A DNA stretch of 64,000 nucleotides from Agapetus fuscipes (GCA_951799405.1 OX637359.1:430201-494200), one strand, 5' to 3'; shown: positions 9,521 through 20,044, numbered from the stretch's first letter. Program-made: numbers and translations. Notes: generated by a model not told the origin, from the letters alone.

Positions 9521-9944
9521 CTCATAAATGCAGTTTTTACTTTAATTTCTTGGGCTCAAAAGCCTTGAAGGCTGAGGGTCTGCCGTACCACAATTCTCCA
9601 GGACTCTGTCTTGTGCTGCTTCCCTTCATGGTCTCCTTACTCCCAAGACTCGGCCTTGACATTGTCGTCCCACCGCATCCTGGGACGTCCGAGTGGTCTG
9701 ACACTGGAGGGGGCACCATGCAAGACATTTCTGATTACAGATGCAGATTATGGTTAGTCTATTTAAATACCAGGTTTGTACCTCACTTATAGAATGACTG
9801 TGGACCAAGGTTTGTCCCCTATCGCAGACCAGATCTCCTGATAGAGAACTCAATGGTTTATGCTTTATATGAAAAGGGCAAAGAGAAACGCAGAGAAAAC
9901 AAACAGTCTGCAAGCAATGCAGTGATATACAACGTTTATGCATA
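9521..9944. other. Unassigned, GC-richer segment
   Basis: Open frames exist on both strands (9550-9792 +, 9626-9943 -), but none shows a motif I can place. It could be the 3' part of an unrecognised LINE, since an RTE-like fragment follows. Confidence 0.3.
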
Positions 9945-10290
9945 TTTTAAGTTGTAAATAGATTGGAATGACTGATAAGACTGTGATGGAGACAAACATG
10001 ACTGGGATATGAATGAGTACTGTATAAACGAGAGTATGATAATGAAAGTAGAGTCAGATTATTCGGGCATCTAGAAAGGCAAAAAGTGAATACCAAAATT
10101 AAGCGTGTAACAAATAAGCGAATGACTGGAATCTGCAAAGTGAAAAAAAACAGAATAGAATGCATAAAAGTGTGATGAATATCGAGGAGTCGATAGAAGT
10201 GCGAAAGAACAGAGCAAAGTTATGCCACATTTGCAGAAGTACTGGACACACCTAGCGGAATAGTGGCTGCTTATAGAAAGTCAGTTCAAA
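9945..10290 (+). pseudogene. RTE-like LINE 3' end, degraded ORF tail
   Basis: The frame with LFGHLERQKVNTK matches the R-W-FGHVERM motif near the end of RTE-type reverse transcriptases. It is followed by a later frame E-VRKNRAKLCHICRSTGHT and the TAGCGGAATAGTGGC part of the family 3' UTR. Stops and frameshifts show it is dead. The best relative is 42815-43165. Confidence 0.6.
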
Positions 10291-10482
10291 TAATGTGCTT
10301 ATTGAACTTTGCATGGTAAGCAAAAGTATCGATGTTTTGGCCACTGTGCCGCGTCACACTCGGAGATCCAAGCTCTTCATCCACTTCCCTGCTCCTGGCG
10401 TGGCTTCGTGGAGGTCTTTCAGGCCAGGAGGGTGTCTCCTGGTGGGGCACTCTCTACGCTTTCGCTAAAATGAGAACCTAAA

Positions 10483-10930
10483 ATGCTTATATGTAGAAAC
10501 CCAAACCTTAAACTCCGTAAGCGCATGGGGAGGTGCTATGTCTATTGTCTTCCCAATTGCTCTCTATGTTATGGAGAGATGGGCGCTCGCACTGCACTGG
10601 AGAGAAGAATTAAAGCGTCCGAAATGAGTGTCTATCGGAAAATGCTTCGAATTTTCGGAAGTCCTCGGACGCATGTATACCAGAAAAGAACTTCTGCCAA
10701 CCATTAAATAGAGAAAGTTAATGTAGGTACTTCGGTCACGTTATAAGGTATAAAAATGCCACCTTCTCCATTTTATCATATAAGTAAATATTGAAGATAG
10801 AAGAACTAAGGACGCCGAAGGACATCATGACTGAAAAACCTACGACAGTGGTTTGGTAAAAGCATCTAAACTCTATTTTGGGCCGCAGAATTTAAAGTGA
10901 AAATAACCATGATGATTGTCCGATTTTCGT
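10483..10930 (+). pseudogene. RTE-like reverse transcriptase C-terminus (second family)
   Basis: The 74-residue open part carries LRKRMGRCYVYCLPNCSLCY then RIKASEMSVYRKMLRIF. This matches the order LR-R-V-CYV...LLYG...EAFEMW-YRRMLKI in insect RTE-type elements. After a frame change, LKNLRQWFGKSI and F-AAEFKVKITMMIVRF match the family ending (LRQWFG...LFRAAA-KVKIAMMIA-LR). At least one frameshift and two stops are present. Related 3' ends are at 26281-26337 and 43285-43465. Confidence 0.72.
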
Positions 10931-10944
10931 TATAAGTGGCACTA

Positions 10945-11200
10945 AAAGTTTTTTTAAGAAAGCCTGTGCGGGAGACTCCCTAGATTCAAGGGACTCTAGG
11001 GGTCTATGATACTTTTTATAGTGCCACAGAGGTGTTGGTGATGTAGCAGTTGTCCTTATCCGGTTGTTGGATCGTTAGCTGCGTAGTTCTGTGGTGTGTG
11101 TTGCGTTGCTTTGTTTTGAGACACTGAGAGGAAATGGCAATTGATATTGGATTTAAAAAGGGTTAGGTTAAATTTGGATGGAAACACAGATCCCGGTTAA
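10945..11200 (-). mobile_element. LINE 3' end, family E
   Basis: The reverse strand runs from the AAATCCAATATCAATTGCC block through GTCTCAAAACAAAGCAACG to GGAGTCTCCCGCACAGGC and A-rich CTTAAAAAA. It is highly similar to 6161-6560. Confidence 0.8.
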
Positions 11201-11551
11201 GTAGAAGAAGAACACGTTTTTTTGTATTTTGATGAAATTGTAATTTTAAGGTGAAGTGAAAGGTTTTTCGCAGCTGTATTCTCTGGACCACTAAGTAGTT
11301 TGTCTTTCACTAAAGGGAAACGCAATGGGCAGATGTAGATAGGAGAGCTGCACTCGCATCTCTTACAGAATACCAGAGTAGTCTGTGGAACTCAGACCGG
11401 CCACATAAAGGTTTACGCTTATTATAAATGCCCACACACACAGCCGACGACTAATGCACATGCTGACTTGCTGTATACATAGATCTACATGTCAAAGGTT
11501 TACTCAGCGAAATGTACTGGACCACTTCAGTGTTCCTAGTATATACAGCAA
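11201..11551. other. No recognised feature
   Basis: No gene or repeat family recognised. Confidence 0.45.
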
Positions 11552-11690
11552 AGCTTAAAACTCACCTCGACTGAATAAATCGAAAAAAGTATGAAAACTG
11601 AATCACCCTCTAGGAGTGCCGTCGTTTATTCCATACATATTTGATTAACGCAATTGAGGAGAGTTGTACAAAATGCCTTATATACTCGTG
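11552..11690. mobile_element. Palindromic MITE D, copy 3
   Basis: The arms AACTCACCTCGACTGAATAA and GATTAACGCAATTGAGGAG are inverted around the centre AATCACCCTCTAGGAGTGC. Confidence 0.6.
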
Positions 11691-11774
11691 GCACAGCAGT
11701 CTTGCATCTAAACAGGTACATTCATTGGCTAAAAGCAAATATGTATATCTCTATTATTCAAATTAAATTACATT

Positions 11775-11850
11775 TTTTAAAACAAATCCTGTGCGGGAGA
11801 CTCTCTAGAATTCAGAGACTCTATCTGTCGGGTCAGCTAGTATAGAAATT
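11775..11850 (-). mobile_element. LINE family E, extreme 3' end
   Basis: AAATCCTGTGCGGGAGACTC and AGACTCTATCTGTCGGGTC match the end of family E. The phrase CTGTCGGGTCAGCTAGT recurs at 49428. Confidence 0.55.
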
Positions 11851-11871
11851 AAGTATAATGTATTTTATTTA

Positions 11872-12045
11872 TTTTAGTTTATTGACTTATTGGTTGCCCA
11901 TGTCACTCCTGTTTCAGGGAAAATTGTAAAGAGTTGCAGGGCTTACGTTTATTTGAAGATTGGAACTTATTTAGTAAGTAAACAATATGCAGAATGTGTA
12001 AGCGTGAACTTACTCACGTTTTCAAAGTATGAACTAAGATTATAT
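11872..12045 (+). mobile_element. Element C, degraded with internal deletion
   Basis: TTGACTTATTGGTTG is joined to CCCATGTCACTCCTGTTTCAG, so the A-box to B-box part is lost. AGAGTTGCAGGGCTTACG and a decayed 3' end follow. Confidence 0.65.
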
Positions 12046-12535
12046 ATAGAGTAAAAAATATTGGTTAATTTATTTGCCTCTACGTATTGAACGCGCGTTT
12101 TACTAAAGAAATAACCAGAGTAGTTCTGCTTTTTAGTTTAATGTTGTTTAAAAATTAATTAAAAGGCCAAGGCAAAAAAAACGTAAGGCAAAGGCAGTTT
12201 AGTTCTTTCTTTATTTATAGATCGAAGGCAAAAGTTCTCTGGAAAAGTCTATGAATTATTTCGTCTGAAACAAAAAGTCTTTACAAAACTTTTATACGAA
12301 AGTCTTAAAGTTACCATGGGAAGGTTTTATGTTCTACATAGACTATCGCTCTTGCGTGACATTCATGTGACATTCATGTACGTACACAGATTTATGTATG
12401 TGTCGTACAGAAACAATGATGTTTTTCGACAATAAGATAAATATATGGAGACACGGAGAAAGACTTACTTTTGAGTTTCATTAATTGATTATAAATTAAT
12501 TTTACATTATAAATACATTACAGAAAATACTAGAT
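12046..12535. other. AT-rich, no recognised feature
   Basis: No coding signal. GTGACATTCATGTGACATTC near 12357 is a small direct repeat. Confidence 0.4.
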
Positions 12536-12670
12536 TTCAGCTCACAAGCAAACACGTGTAAGCTCCCGCATAAAAATGCTGTGCATCTATTTACAAAATC
12601 GAATTAAAACTTGATATGAACACAAACTTTGCGACTCCTTTCTTGCCGCTTTTTCCGGAAGGGAAGGAAC
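12536..12670 (-). mobile_element. Element C fragment
   Basis: CTCACAAGCAAACACGTGTAAG and AATGCTGTGCATC match the reversed middle of C. It is truncated where half of MITE D (12670-12755, TAAATCGCTCACTAGGGGTG) begins. Confidence 0.6.
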
Positions 12671-12833
12671 TAAATCGCTCACTAGGGGTGTAATCGTCTG
12701 TTCCATTGTTTTTGGACTTACGTGATAGAGAGAAATTTACTTAACGTTTTATACTAGGAGTGAAGCTCTATTTTTTTTTTGATTATTTGTGATAAGGAAT
12801 GCAAATCCCAACCATTCCAAAAGCAAGTATTAA

Positions 12834-13082
12834 TCTATAATCTAAGTTGCAAAAATATATTGACATTCAAAACTCCTATCAAATGCATGCTCACAAGTAG
12901 ACGCGTGTAAGTTCGCGCTTACAAATGCTGAATGTGTACTTACAAATTAAAATCCAAACATCAAATGAACAACAACTCTGCAACTTTTGCCGACCTTCCC
13001 TGAGACAGGGGTGACATTGGCAAAGTGAAATATTTTTTACAGTATGGGTGGTCAGCCTCATACCAACTTATAAGTCAAGGAA
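12834..13082 (-). mobile_element. Element C, full length
   Basis: The reverse strand runs from AACTTATAAGTCAAGGAA (5' end reversed) to TCTATAATCTAAGTTGC (3' end reversed), with GACAGGGGTGACATTGGC inside. About 249 bp, a good reference for family length. Confidence 0.9.
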
Positions 13083-13127
13083 TACAAATAATAAATTAAC
13101 ATTATTAAATATTACACATGGGTTATG

Positions 13128-13270
13128 TTAAGTAACTGTAACTCTGACACCATTCCGCTAGAGAGGGCCAGCGCCTCTACAGAGTTGCCTTCATCTTTTT
13201 CTAACCTTCATAGCTCTTTGAATGCATTCACATCGATCACCTTTATCATACATTTCCTTTTTTTGATGAT
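13128..13270 (-). mobile_element. RTE-like LINE 3' end (ACAGTT-tail family)
   Basis: The reverse strand encodes RKCMIKVIDVNAFKEL then stop, matching CMKKVMYMNELKEV at 43040. The 3' UTR (CTCTGTAGAGGCGCTGGCC, CTAGCGGAATGGTGTCAGAG) and the tail TTACAGTTACTTAA follow. Confidence 0.7.
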
Positions 13271-13274
13271 GATG

Positions 13275-13611
13275 GATGATTTCTTTCCTGTGGCGCCATT
13301 TAATGGTCCAAGACCTGAAGAGCGCCATGGCTTCTGGAGAAAAGCAGTGTCTTCAGTCCCTTTCTGAAGGGGGTGGTAGGCTGGTTCGCGCGAACACCGA
13401 TAGGCAAATTGTTCCAGGCAACCGGCCCGGCCACCACAAAGCTCCTGTCTGCAAAATTTGATGTGTTCGCTCTTTTGGGCACTATCACCTTGTTGACAGC
13501 AGTGAGAGCAGAGCGTAGTGGTTGTTTTGAGTGAGACCAAACAAAAAGTACATAAATGAATGACACGCAACAGTGTTGAATGTTAAGCGTCCGTCTGTGT
13601 GGGGGGGACAT
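13275..13611 (-). pseudogene. CR1/L2-like reverse transcriptase C-terminus
   Basis: An open reverse frame (103 residues at 13300-13611) reads HSKQPLRSALTAVNKVIVP, then FADRSFVVAGPVAWNNLPIG, then F-KGLKTLLF. This order is the post-polymerase tail of CR1/L2-type elements. The adjacent fragment 13128-13270 belongs to an RTE family, so two unrelated LINE ends are juxtaposed. No catalytic region remains. Confidence 0.78.
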
Positions 13612-13615
13612 TAAA

Positions 13616-13949
13616 GAGAAAATCTCTCAATTCATCAGACTGAGACAAAAGGACGCGCTCAATGGCAAATAGCATGCCTCGAGATGTACTCTGCGCAAAT
13701 ATTTGCCCGCACCTACCTACAGCGCGCTCCATCAATGTGAGGCTTTCCTTTTTATTTCAAACTTGTTCAACAATTAAAATTTCTGCAAAAGACGGGCCGC
13801 CATTTCTGTCTTTTGCCTTTTCATTTGCTGGAAATATGGAGGTGTTTATTTTTTTTAGTTTTAAATATGAATTTTTAAGGGTATTACTGTATTATTCCTT
13901 TTAACAACAAATTATTGTTTTATTACTTGGGCCGGAGGCTGACCTTCTA
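13616..13949. other. No recognised feature
   Basis: An 80-residue forward frame (13662-13904) has no recognisable motif. It may be upstream LINE sequence of the neighbouring CR1/L2 copy, too decayed to call. Confidence 0.35.
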
Positions 13950-14325
13950 AAATATAAGTTGAAAAGATATGATATAAAGATTTAAAACTCATTTAAAATG
14001 CATGCCCACAAACAGACACGTGTAAGTTCACGTGCATAAATGCTGTATGTATACTTTCAAATTAAAATCCAGATCTCTATTAAACATAAGCCCTGCAACA
14101 TTTCCCGACCGTCTTTGAAACAGGGGTGACAGTGGCAAAGTTAAGGATTTTTTACAGTACATGGTTTGTCAGCCTCATCTAAATCTATATCTAAGCTGCA
14201 AAGATATGTATTATTTGAGATTCATATTAAATGCCTTCCCACAAGCAGACATGCATAATTTCGCGCTTACACATGCCGCATGTGGACCTACAATATAAAA
14301 AACCCAACTCTTAAATGAACATAAG
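13950..14325 (-). mobile_element. Two element C copies in tandem (second truncated)
   Basis: 13950-14178 is a diverged full copy (GAAACAGGGGTGACAGTGGC). From 14179 a second reversed copy begins (ATCTAAGCTGCAAAGATATG) and stops at GAACATAAGCCC, where the AAT tail of a reversed SINE-A starts. Confidence 0.8.
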
Positions 14326-14640
14326 CCCAATAATAATAATAATAATAATAATAGGATGATTTATTTGGTGAGCGCTGTTTTTGTGTGTATCACACCTCAA
14401 GAGCCCTCTGCGAGCTTGGTTGTCGCTGTAGAAAACGCCAATTCTCATAAGACCCAGTTGTTGTAAGGTTGGATGGACCTTTCAGTGTCTTTGGTAAAGG
14501 TTTATGAATTTTTCAACTCAGCGAAGTGCACATTTGGAAATATAAATGGTATATTTATGTGCTCCGCCGGGATTCTAATCCATAACCTTCCATTTACGAG
14601 TCCGAAGTGTTGCCACTGGACTACGGACCGGTCCAAGAAA
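14326..14640 (-). mobile_element. SINE-A body and tRNA-like head of a 5S-SINE
   Basis: Reversed SINE-A: AAT tail 14326-14352, then GGATGATTTATTTGGTGAGC, the body, and a head with CGAAGTGTTGCCACTGGAC. It is directly continuous with a 5S-like segment. Confidence 0.88.
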
Positions 14641-14759
14641 TGTCAACAACACGCGGTGTACCTAGCGGTCACCCATCCAAGTAGCATCCGCGCCCAATGT
14701 TGCATAACTTCGGTGATCTGATGGGAACCGGGGCTTTCAACATGGTATCGTCGTTGACA
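14641..14759 (-). mobile_element. 5S rRNA-like head of a composite SINE
   Basis: The reverse strand reads GTCAACGACGATACCATG, then GATCACCGAAGTTATGC, then ACTTGGATGGGTGACCGC and CACCGCGTGTTGTTGAC. This is a complete 5S rRNA-like sequence of about 118 nt with its internal promoter regions. It joins the tRNA-like head of SINE-A through a few bases. A second 5S plus SINE-A copy is at 25786-26137, so this is a composite SINE head, not a free 5S gene. Confidence 0.88.
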
Positions 14760-14819
14760 ATTTTTGTTGTTTTATAAGTACACATGCAACATGTGTAAGC
14801 ACGAAATTACGCATGCCTG

Positions 14820-15056
14820 ACTGTGCAAAGATATATATTATTTTAGATTTATATTAAATGCATTCCCACAAGCAGGTGTGTATAATTTCGCGCGAACACA
14901 TGCCGCATGTGGACCTACAATATAAAAACCCAATCTCAAATGAACATAAGCCTTGCAACTCTTGCCGTCCTTTTCTGAAACAGGGGTGACATTGGCAAAG
15001 TGAACCATTTTTTACAGTATGGGTGGTCAGCCGCATAACAACCTATAAGTCAAGGA
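14820..15056 (-). mobile_element. Element C, full length
   Basis: It runs reversed from AACCTATAAGTCAAGGAA to TGCAAAGATATATATTATTT. It is the GCCGCATGTGGACCTAC subtype. A short extra C 3' block (14770-14815) precedes it. Confidence 0.88.
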
Positions 15057-15214
15057 ACATACCTACATGACAAATTACATATCAATTTTTTTTAAATCAA
15101 TAAATAACAATATATACATGGACATAAAAAAAAATCATAAAACCAATTTCACTTTAACAAACCCTTGCCGCCAACAACACAGATCAACCGCCATTTCTTT
15201 CTATCCTTACATAC

Positions 15215-15385
15215 TTCGTTCCAGTAACCTGAATATAAAACATTGTGTAAGCTCACCCCGCAACGCAACTCAGCTACAGATATATAGTAACTTCGTGCCT
15301 TAAATATAAATATACATCCCTGGCTTAGAATCGAACCGAGTACCTTCCGTTAGCGAGTCTGAAGCGTTAGCTACTAGACTACCCC
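15215..15385 (-). mobile_element. SINE-B-like tail plus tRNA-like head
   Basis: GCAACGCAACTCAGCTACAG is a reversed SINE-B end. About 30 bp on, a reversed tRNA-like head has the B box TAGAATCGAACCGAG and the A box TAGCTACTAGACTAC. The 88 bp at 15215-15302 reappear reversed at 16608-16693. Confidence 0.55.
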
Positions 15386-15616
15386 TGTTTACACTTCACG
15401 TTGTTATTGCAGCATCAAGCATTCCCTCCCTTCGCCTTATTCTGTGACGTCATCTGCATTCACCACTTCCTCAGGAATTCAATAAAATTATACCCTCACG
15501 TACATCCATGGGGAACATCAGTTGTGTTCTAGCTTCTGCTACCATCTTACATAATGATAATAATAATATTAGGATGACTTATTTGGTGAGCGCTGTTTTT
15601 GTGTGTACCTATCACA

Positions 15617-15766
15617 ATGAGGCTGGCCACCCATACTGTAAAAATGATTCACTTTTCCAATGTCACCCCTGTGTCTGGGAAGGTCGGCAAAAGTTGTAGG
15701 GCTTATCTTCATTTGAGGTTTGGATTTTATTTGTATGTACACATTCAGCATTTGTAAGCGCGAAGC
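15617..15766 (+). mobile_element. Element C, truncated
   Basis: ATGAGGCTGGCCACCCATAC to GTAAGCGCGAAGC; the 3' third is missing and the next C begins immediately. Confidence 0.8.
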
Positions 15767-16015
15767 TCCTTGACTGATAGGTTGGTACGAGGCTGACCAC
15801 CCGTGCTGTAAAAATCGGTTCACTTTTGCCAATGCCACCCCGGTTCAGGGAACGGCGGCAGGAGTTACAAGGTTTATGTCCATGTGAGGTTTTCTTTATT
15901 TGTATGCACACATGCAGAATGTGTAGGCGCGAACCTACATGTGCCTGTCTGTAGGCATGCATTTCATATGAGCCTTAAATGTTAACATATCCTTGCAGCT
16001 TAGATTATAGATAGA
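15767..16015 (+). mobile_element. Element C, full length, with extra 3' block
   Basis: CTTGACTGATAGGTTGG to CTTGCAGCTTAGATTATAG. From 16020 to 16103 the last third of C is repeated (TGTTTGTGGGCATGCATTTG to CAACTTAGATTATAG). Confidence 0.88.
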
Positions 16016-16382
16016 TAGAACTATACGTGTTTGTTTGTGGGCATGCATTTGATATGAGCTTTAAATGTTAATATATCTTTGCAACTTAGATTATAGATTA
16101 TAGACACCTCAAGAGCCCTCTGCGAGCTTGAAAATTTTTCAAGCATGACCCAGTAGCTGTAAGGCTGGATGGACCTATAGTGACCGGTCTTTGGTAAAGG
16201 TATTCGAATTTTTCAGCCAGCAAAGATCATATTCAAAAACATAAATGCCATATTTTTTGTGTTCCGCCAAGATTCGAAACCCCAACCTTCCATTTACGAG
16301 TCGGAAGTGCTAACCACTAGACAACGGACCGGTAACATAGCGCTCAGCATCCCCAATAAAGTAGAACTGTATGCAGTGGCCA

Positions 16383-16648
16383 AATTTCAGAAAGGATTTC
16401 CCGTATCGGTGTTTATTTCCAACCCATTATTTTGTAAATACCGGCAAGGCTTACTCAGCCTTCACAAGAAATGAGAACCAGCCCCCCGAGAGCTGTGAAA
16501 CCCCCACTTCGACTGAAAGTGGTTGGTGTGAGGCCGGCCCCCTTACCCGTAAAAAATAAATAGGTCTCGAATCGCCACATGCTACCCCTTCGGGGATATC
16601 ACAGGCACGAAATTACTATATATCTGTAGCTGAGTTGCGTTGCGAGGT
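16383..16648 (+). mobile_element. SINE-B, head missing
   Basis: TTTCAGAAAGGATTTCCCG through CTTCACAAGAAATGAGAACC, AGTGGTTGGTGTGAGGCC and ACCCCTTCGGGGATATC to GTAGCTGAGTTGCGTTGCG. Confidence 0.85.
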
Positions 16649-17007
16649 GAGCTTACACAATGTTTTGTATTCAGGTTACTGGAACGAAATGGCGCTTTTA
16701 AGTCGTCCTCATCATCCGTTTAACAATTTATTTTCATTATAATTTTGTTTTACCTTCAAAAATATAAATTTTAAAATGATTTTACAACTTCCATCGAAGG
16801 TTCCCCGTCGCACACAGCTAGTAATGTTCATACATCTGCAGTAGGTACGTCAGTTTGTTTTTCCTTGTTCCCCGGTCTAGAGCATAATGGATTTCCACTT
16901 GACAGCTACTGTACCAGCCACTCGGCACTCTCCGCTTCCACTAGCGCATCTACTTGCGCATCGGAACCAGCCACTAGATCCATAAAATCCATAATCACTG
17001 TCTATAT

Positions 17008-17303
17008 TCAATCTAAGTTGCAATGATATGATCACATTAGGGATGCTATAGAATCTATAATATTTAAGATTCATGTTAAATGCAATCTCACAAGTAGACA
17101 CGTATCATTTCGCGCTTACACATGCCGCATGTGATGTGCCGCATGCGCTTGCACATGCCGCACAACATAAAAACCCAATCTCAAATTAATATTATAAGCC
17201 CTGCAACTCTTGCCGACTTTCACTGAAACAGAGGTGCCATTGGCAAAGTGGACCATTTTCTTACAGTATGGGTGGTCTCATACCAACCTATAAGTCAAGG
17301 AAT
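17008..17303 (-). mobile_element. Element C, with internal duplications
   Basis: Reversed full copy ending AACCTATAAGTCAAGGAA. The GCATGTG block is duplicated (CATGCCGCATGTGATGTGCC), and 10 bases are lost near GGGTGGTCTCATACC. Confidence 0.8.
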
Positions 17304-17360
17304 ACAAGCAATGCTGTTGGATTTTACATGTATATTATCTATTTATTCCATTATGGTTGA

Positions 17361-17391
17361 CTCCTTGACTGATAGGTTGGTATGCGGCTGA
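17361..17391 (+). mobile_element. Element C, 5' end only
   Basis: CCTTGACTGATAGGTTGG to GCGGCTGA, then unrelated sequence. A 5'-only fragment is unusual for a retroposon and more likely reflects a later rearrangement. A reversed SINE-B-like head (CAGCTGAGCTATCGATCAAC) follows near 17477. Confidence 0.6.
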
Positions 17392-17649
17392 AATTTGCTT
17401 AAAAATATATTTTTTAGAGAGTTTTCATCATGGGGATTGAATCATATCCCTTTAGTTTTGGACATAAGAGTTTAATCAGCTGAGCTATCGATCAACATTA
17501 AGTTAGGGTTCAACCAAACTCAAAAGTTCAATATGAAATTGAGTTTTCTGAGAAGTATGCAGATAAGAATTCATATTCCTGATTACTTTTATTTACATAT
17601 TTCCTTTGTTACCTTATCTCTAACATTTATTCTTATTACATGTCAACTT

Positions 17650-17890
17650 CTGACCGGTCCGCAGTCTAGTGGTTAACGCTGCAGACTGGTAATCGGAAGG
17701 TCGTGGGCTCGATTAAAAATTAACAAAGAATTTTCAAATTTCGCTCTTCGCTGGATTTGAAAAAGCATGTTATTTTTACAAAAATTGGTCATCTAGCCTT
17801 ACAACAACTGGGTTCTACTTTAGTAGGTAAATGGGGTATTCTATAGCCACCCCGATGATCGCATAGGGCTCTTGAGGTGTGATCCTGATT
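17650..17890 (+). mobile_element. SINE-A copy
   Basis: GACCGGTCCGCAGTCTAGTG, the B-box region GTCGTGGGCTCGATT, the body with ACAACAACTGGGTTC, and the end GGGCTCTTGAGGTGTGATCC. The 3' tail is lost. Confidence 0.85.
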
Positions 17891-17964
17891 CATCTACGAG
17901 GCTTTTAGCAATCGATATAGTTTTATTTTCTTTATAATGTAAAATTATTGCTGGAAGAGTAGGT

Positions 17965-18076
17965 AGGTACACATGCGGTATGCGTAAGCGTTAACTTACG
18001 TGTCTGCTTTTGAGCATACATGAAATACAATTAATTCATGTTAATATATCTTTGCAACTAAGATTATAAATACAAC
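17965..18076 (+). mobile_element. Element C, 3' third
   Basis: GTACACATGCGGTATGCG to TATCTTTGCAACTAAGATT. Confidence 0.7.
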
Positions 18077-18548
18077 ATGTAGTGATTTTTTTGTTGAGAA
18101 AGCTGAGTTAACCTTATCGGTACTATGATTTGAGTAAGAAGACAGCACCGAAACATTTCAGACTCCTTAGCCCTCTGGTTTTGAACGCAAGCGCTTTACC
18201 TACTGTGGCAGCATATTTTTAACCCCATGCTCGCCAGACACGCAATGCAGTTTAACCTAATGAGCGATAATCAGAATTCACCTGCTCGCATGTCGGGTCA
18301 CATGTTTTATTCACGGCGTGGAAGGGGTTAAAGCTCGCGAGAGGCCGCACACAGACATGCACGAAACGTCGAGTGGCATATGTCAACATTGTGAATGAGC
18401 TGTAGATCTATATCGCTTGGCGTTTTGATTGTAACATATTGGTTTATATTGTGATAAAAATTGATAAAAGATCATGTCGTTTGTGTCGTTTATGATAATC
18501 ATTAATTATTTTTTTTATAATTAAATGCCTTTTTTTACCGCCGATAGC

Positions 18549-18935
18549 CTTGACTTATTGGTTAATATGAGGTTGACCAACCATGCTGTAAAAAGTGGTT
18601 CACTTTGCCAATGTTACCCGCTGTTGCAGGGAAGGCTGGTAACAGTTGCTGGGCTTATGTTCATTTGAGGTTTGGTTTTTGAATTGTAAGTACACAAGCA
18701 GCATTTGTAAGAGAGAACGTACACGTATCTGTTTGTGGGCATGCATTTCAAGGCTTATTCGGCTTCACAATTAATGAATACCAGCTCCCTCGCGAGCTGG
18801 GAAATCCCCCACTTCAACTGAAGTTGTTGGCGTAAGACCGTTCCCCTTACCAGTAATAATAAACAGGTTCCATTCGCCAGATGCGAAACCCTTCGTGAAA
18901 AATGCGGCAAGAAGTTACACTACATGTGGGGGCTA
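18549..18935 (+). mobile_element. Element C joined to SINE-B
   Basis: C from CCTTGACTTATTGGTTAA to GTGGGCATGCATTTC (18549-18751). It is fused without spacer to SINE-B from AAGGCTTATTCGGCTTCAC to AAAAATGCGGCAAGAAG. The fusion point is interior to both families. Confidence 0.8.
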
Positions 18936-18950
18936 TGTGGGGGCAGAGGG

Positions 18951-19010
18951 CTCTTGAGGTGTGATACACACAAAAAAAGCGCTCACCAAATAAATCATCT
19001 TAATGTTATG
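18951..19010 (+). mobile_element. SINE-A 3' end
   Basis: GCAGAGGGCTCTTGAGGTG to CACCAAATAAATCATCTTA; head and middle absent. Confidence 0.7.
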
Positions 19011-19119
19011 CGTTTTATAGTATTTGCGTATCTATAATATTTGCGTTTTGCGTAGTTACAACTTAGATTATAGATAGAAATCGATCCACACGTGTATAAA
19101 TATACCAAGGTACGTGGCT

Positions 19120-19320
19120 GAGTTTATAGAATGTAGACTGTGCACGCGTTTAAGCTCTGGTCTCTAATGCATGAGGCTATGGTTCGATCCCCTGCGCCTC
19201 CATTGTCCAGCCAGTAGACCATGCAGCGAGCCTGCGACCTGGGACACGAGTTAGAGGCTCCGACTAACTCCGCAACAGATCAAGGCACTAGCTACCTAGT
19301 TACAAAGGAATATTCAATGG
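19120..19320 (+). other. Possible tRNA-like element of another kind
   Basis: GTACGTGGCTGAGTTTATAG (A-box-like) and GGCTATGGTTCGATCCCC (B box) are separated by about 60 bp. The rest matches none of the other families here. It could be a decayed tRNA-derived SINE seen only once. Confidence 0.35.
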
Positions 19321-19556
19321 TCTTTGTTCTGTAATACAGTAATCTGTTATGTAACTATTTTGGTATCGATGATGAAATAGATTATGACTCTGGATGAAAT
19401 GAAACAACTATGCAATGACAGAAAAAATGGCGGCTTATCTGTAATGTTGGCTGCTTATTCCATCATAATTTAAAATTTTACGTAATTAATATGGTACATT
19501 TCTTTTGTATAGATTTATTTTTACGCTTTATACCTCAATATTATTTATTATTTGTA

Positions 19557-19806
19557 TTCCTTGATTTATAGGTTGGTATGAGGCTGTCCACCCATACTTG
19601 AAAAAATGATTCACTTTGAAATTGTTACCCATACTTCAGGGAAGGCCGGTAAGAGTTGCAGGGCTGCAAGAGTTGCAGGATTCATTCGAGGTTTGGATTT
19701 TAATTTGTAAGTACACATGCAGCGCGCGCTAACTTACACGTGTCTGTTTGTGGGAATGCATTAAATATGAATCTAAATTGCTATATATCTCTGCAACTTA
19801 GATTAT
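19557..19806 (+). mobile_element. Element C, full length
   Basis: CCTTGATTTATAGGTTGG to CTCTGCAACTTAGATTATA. A 16-bp GGCTGCAAGAGTTGCAG duplication lies in the middle. Confidence 0.88.
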
Positions 19807-20044
19807 ATTTTGTAAGGTCAGCCATCAGCATCTTGGGTCCGCACCCGCTACCTTGCACCTAGCAGTGGAGCATTGTGGCAGTGATCCCCTGTATTGTGAA
19901 GGCTGAGTAAACCTTGGCAGATGGCGGAGTGTGTGTTTAAGTCTGCGCCCGGTATGGCACTGCATACCACTCCATATATACCAGTGGTGCGCAAACTTTT
20001 CAAACAAAAGGAAATTAAAGAAGGCGCAATTCTACCGTAGAAAA

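Larger units (their letters stand above)
15553..16332 (-). mobile_element. SINE-A interrupted by element C copies
   Basis: The SINE-A 3' end (15553-15615, GGATGACTTATTTGGTGAGC) resumes at 16104 with ACACCTCAAGAGCCCTCTG and its head at about 16280-16332. The interruption, 15617-16103, is element C on the forward strand. The same interruption site is used at 29700-30026. Confidence 0.85.

Noticed and set aside
9537..9943. Frames on both strands (63-105 residues) as an exon
   Set aside because: No conserved motif and no splice context; probably decayed LINE sequence.
18219..18331. TTAA-flanked CCCC...GGGG piggyBac-type MITE
   Set aside because: Only the outer four bases and scattered positions pair; too weak for a call.
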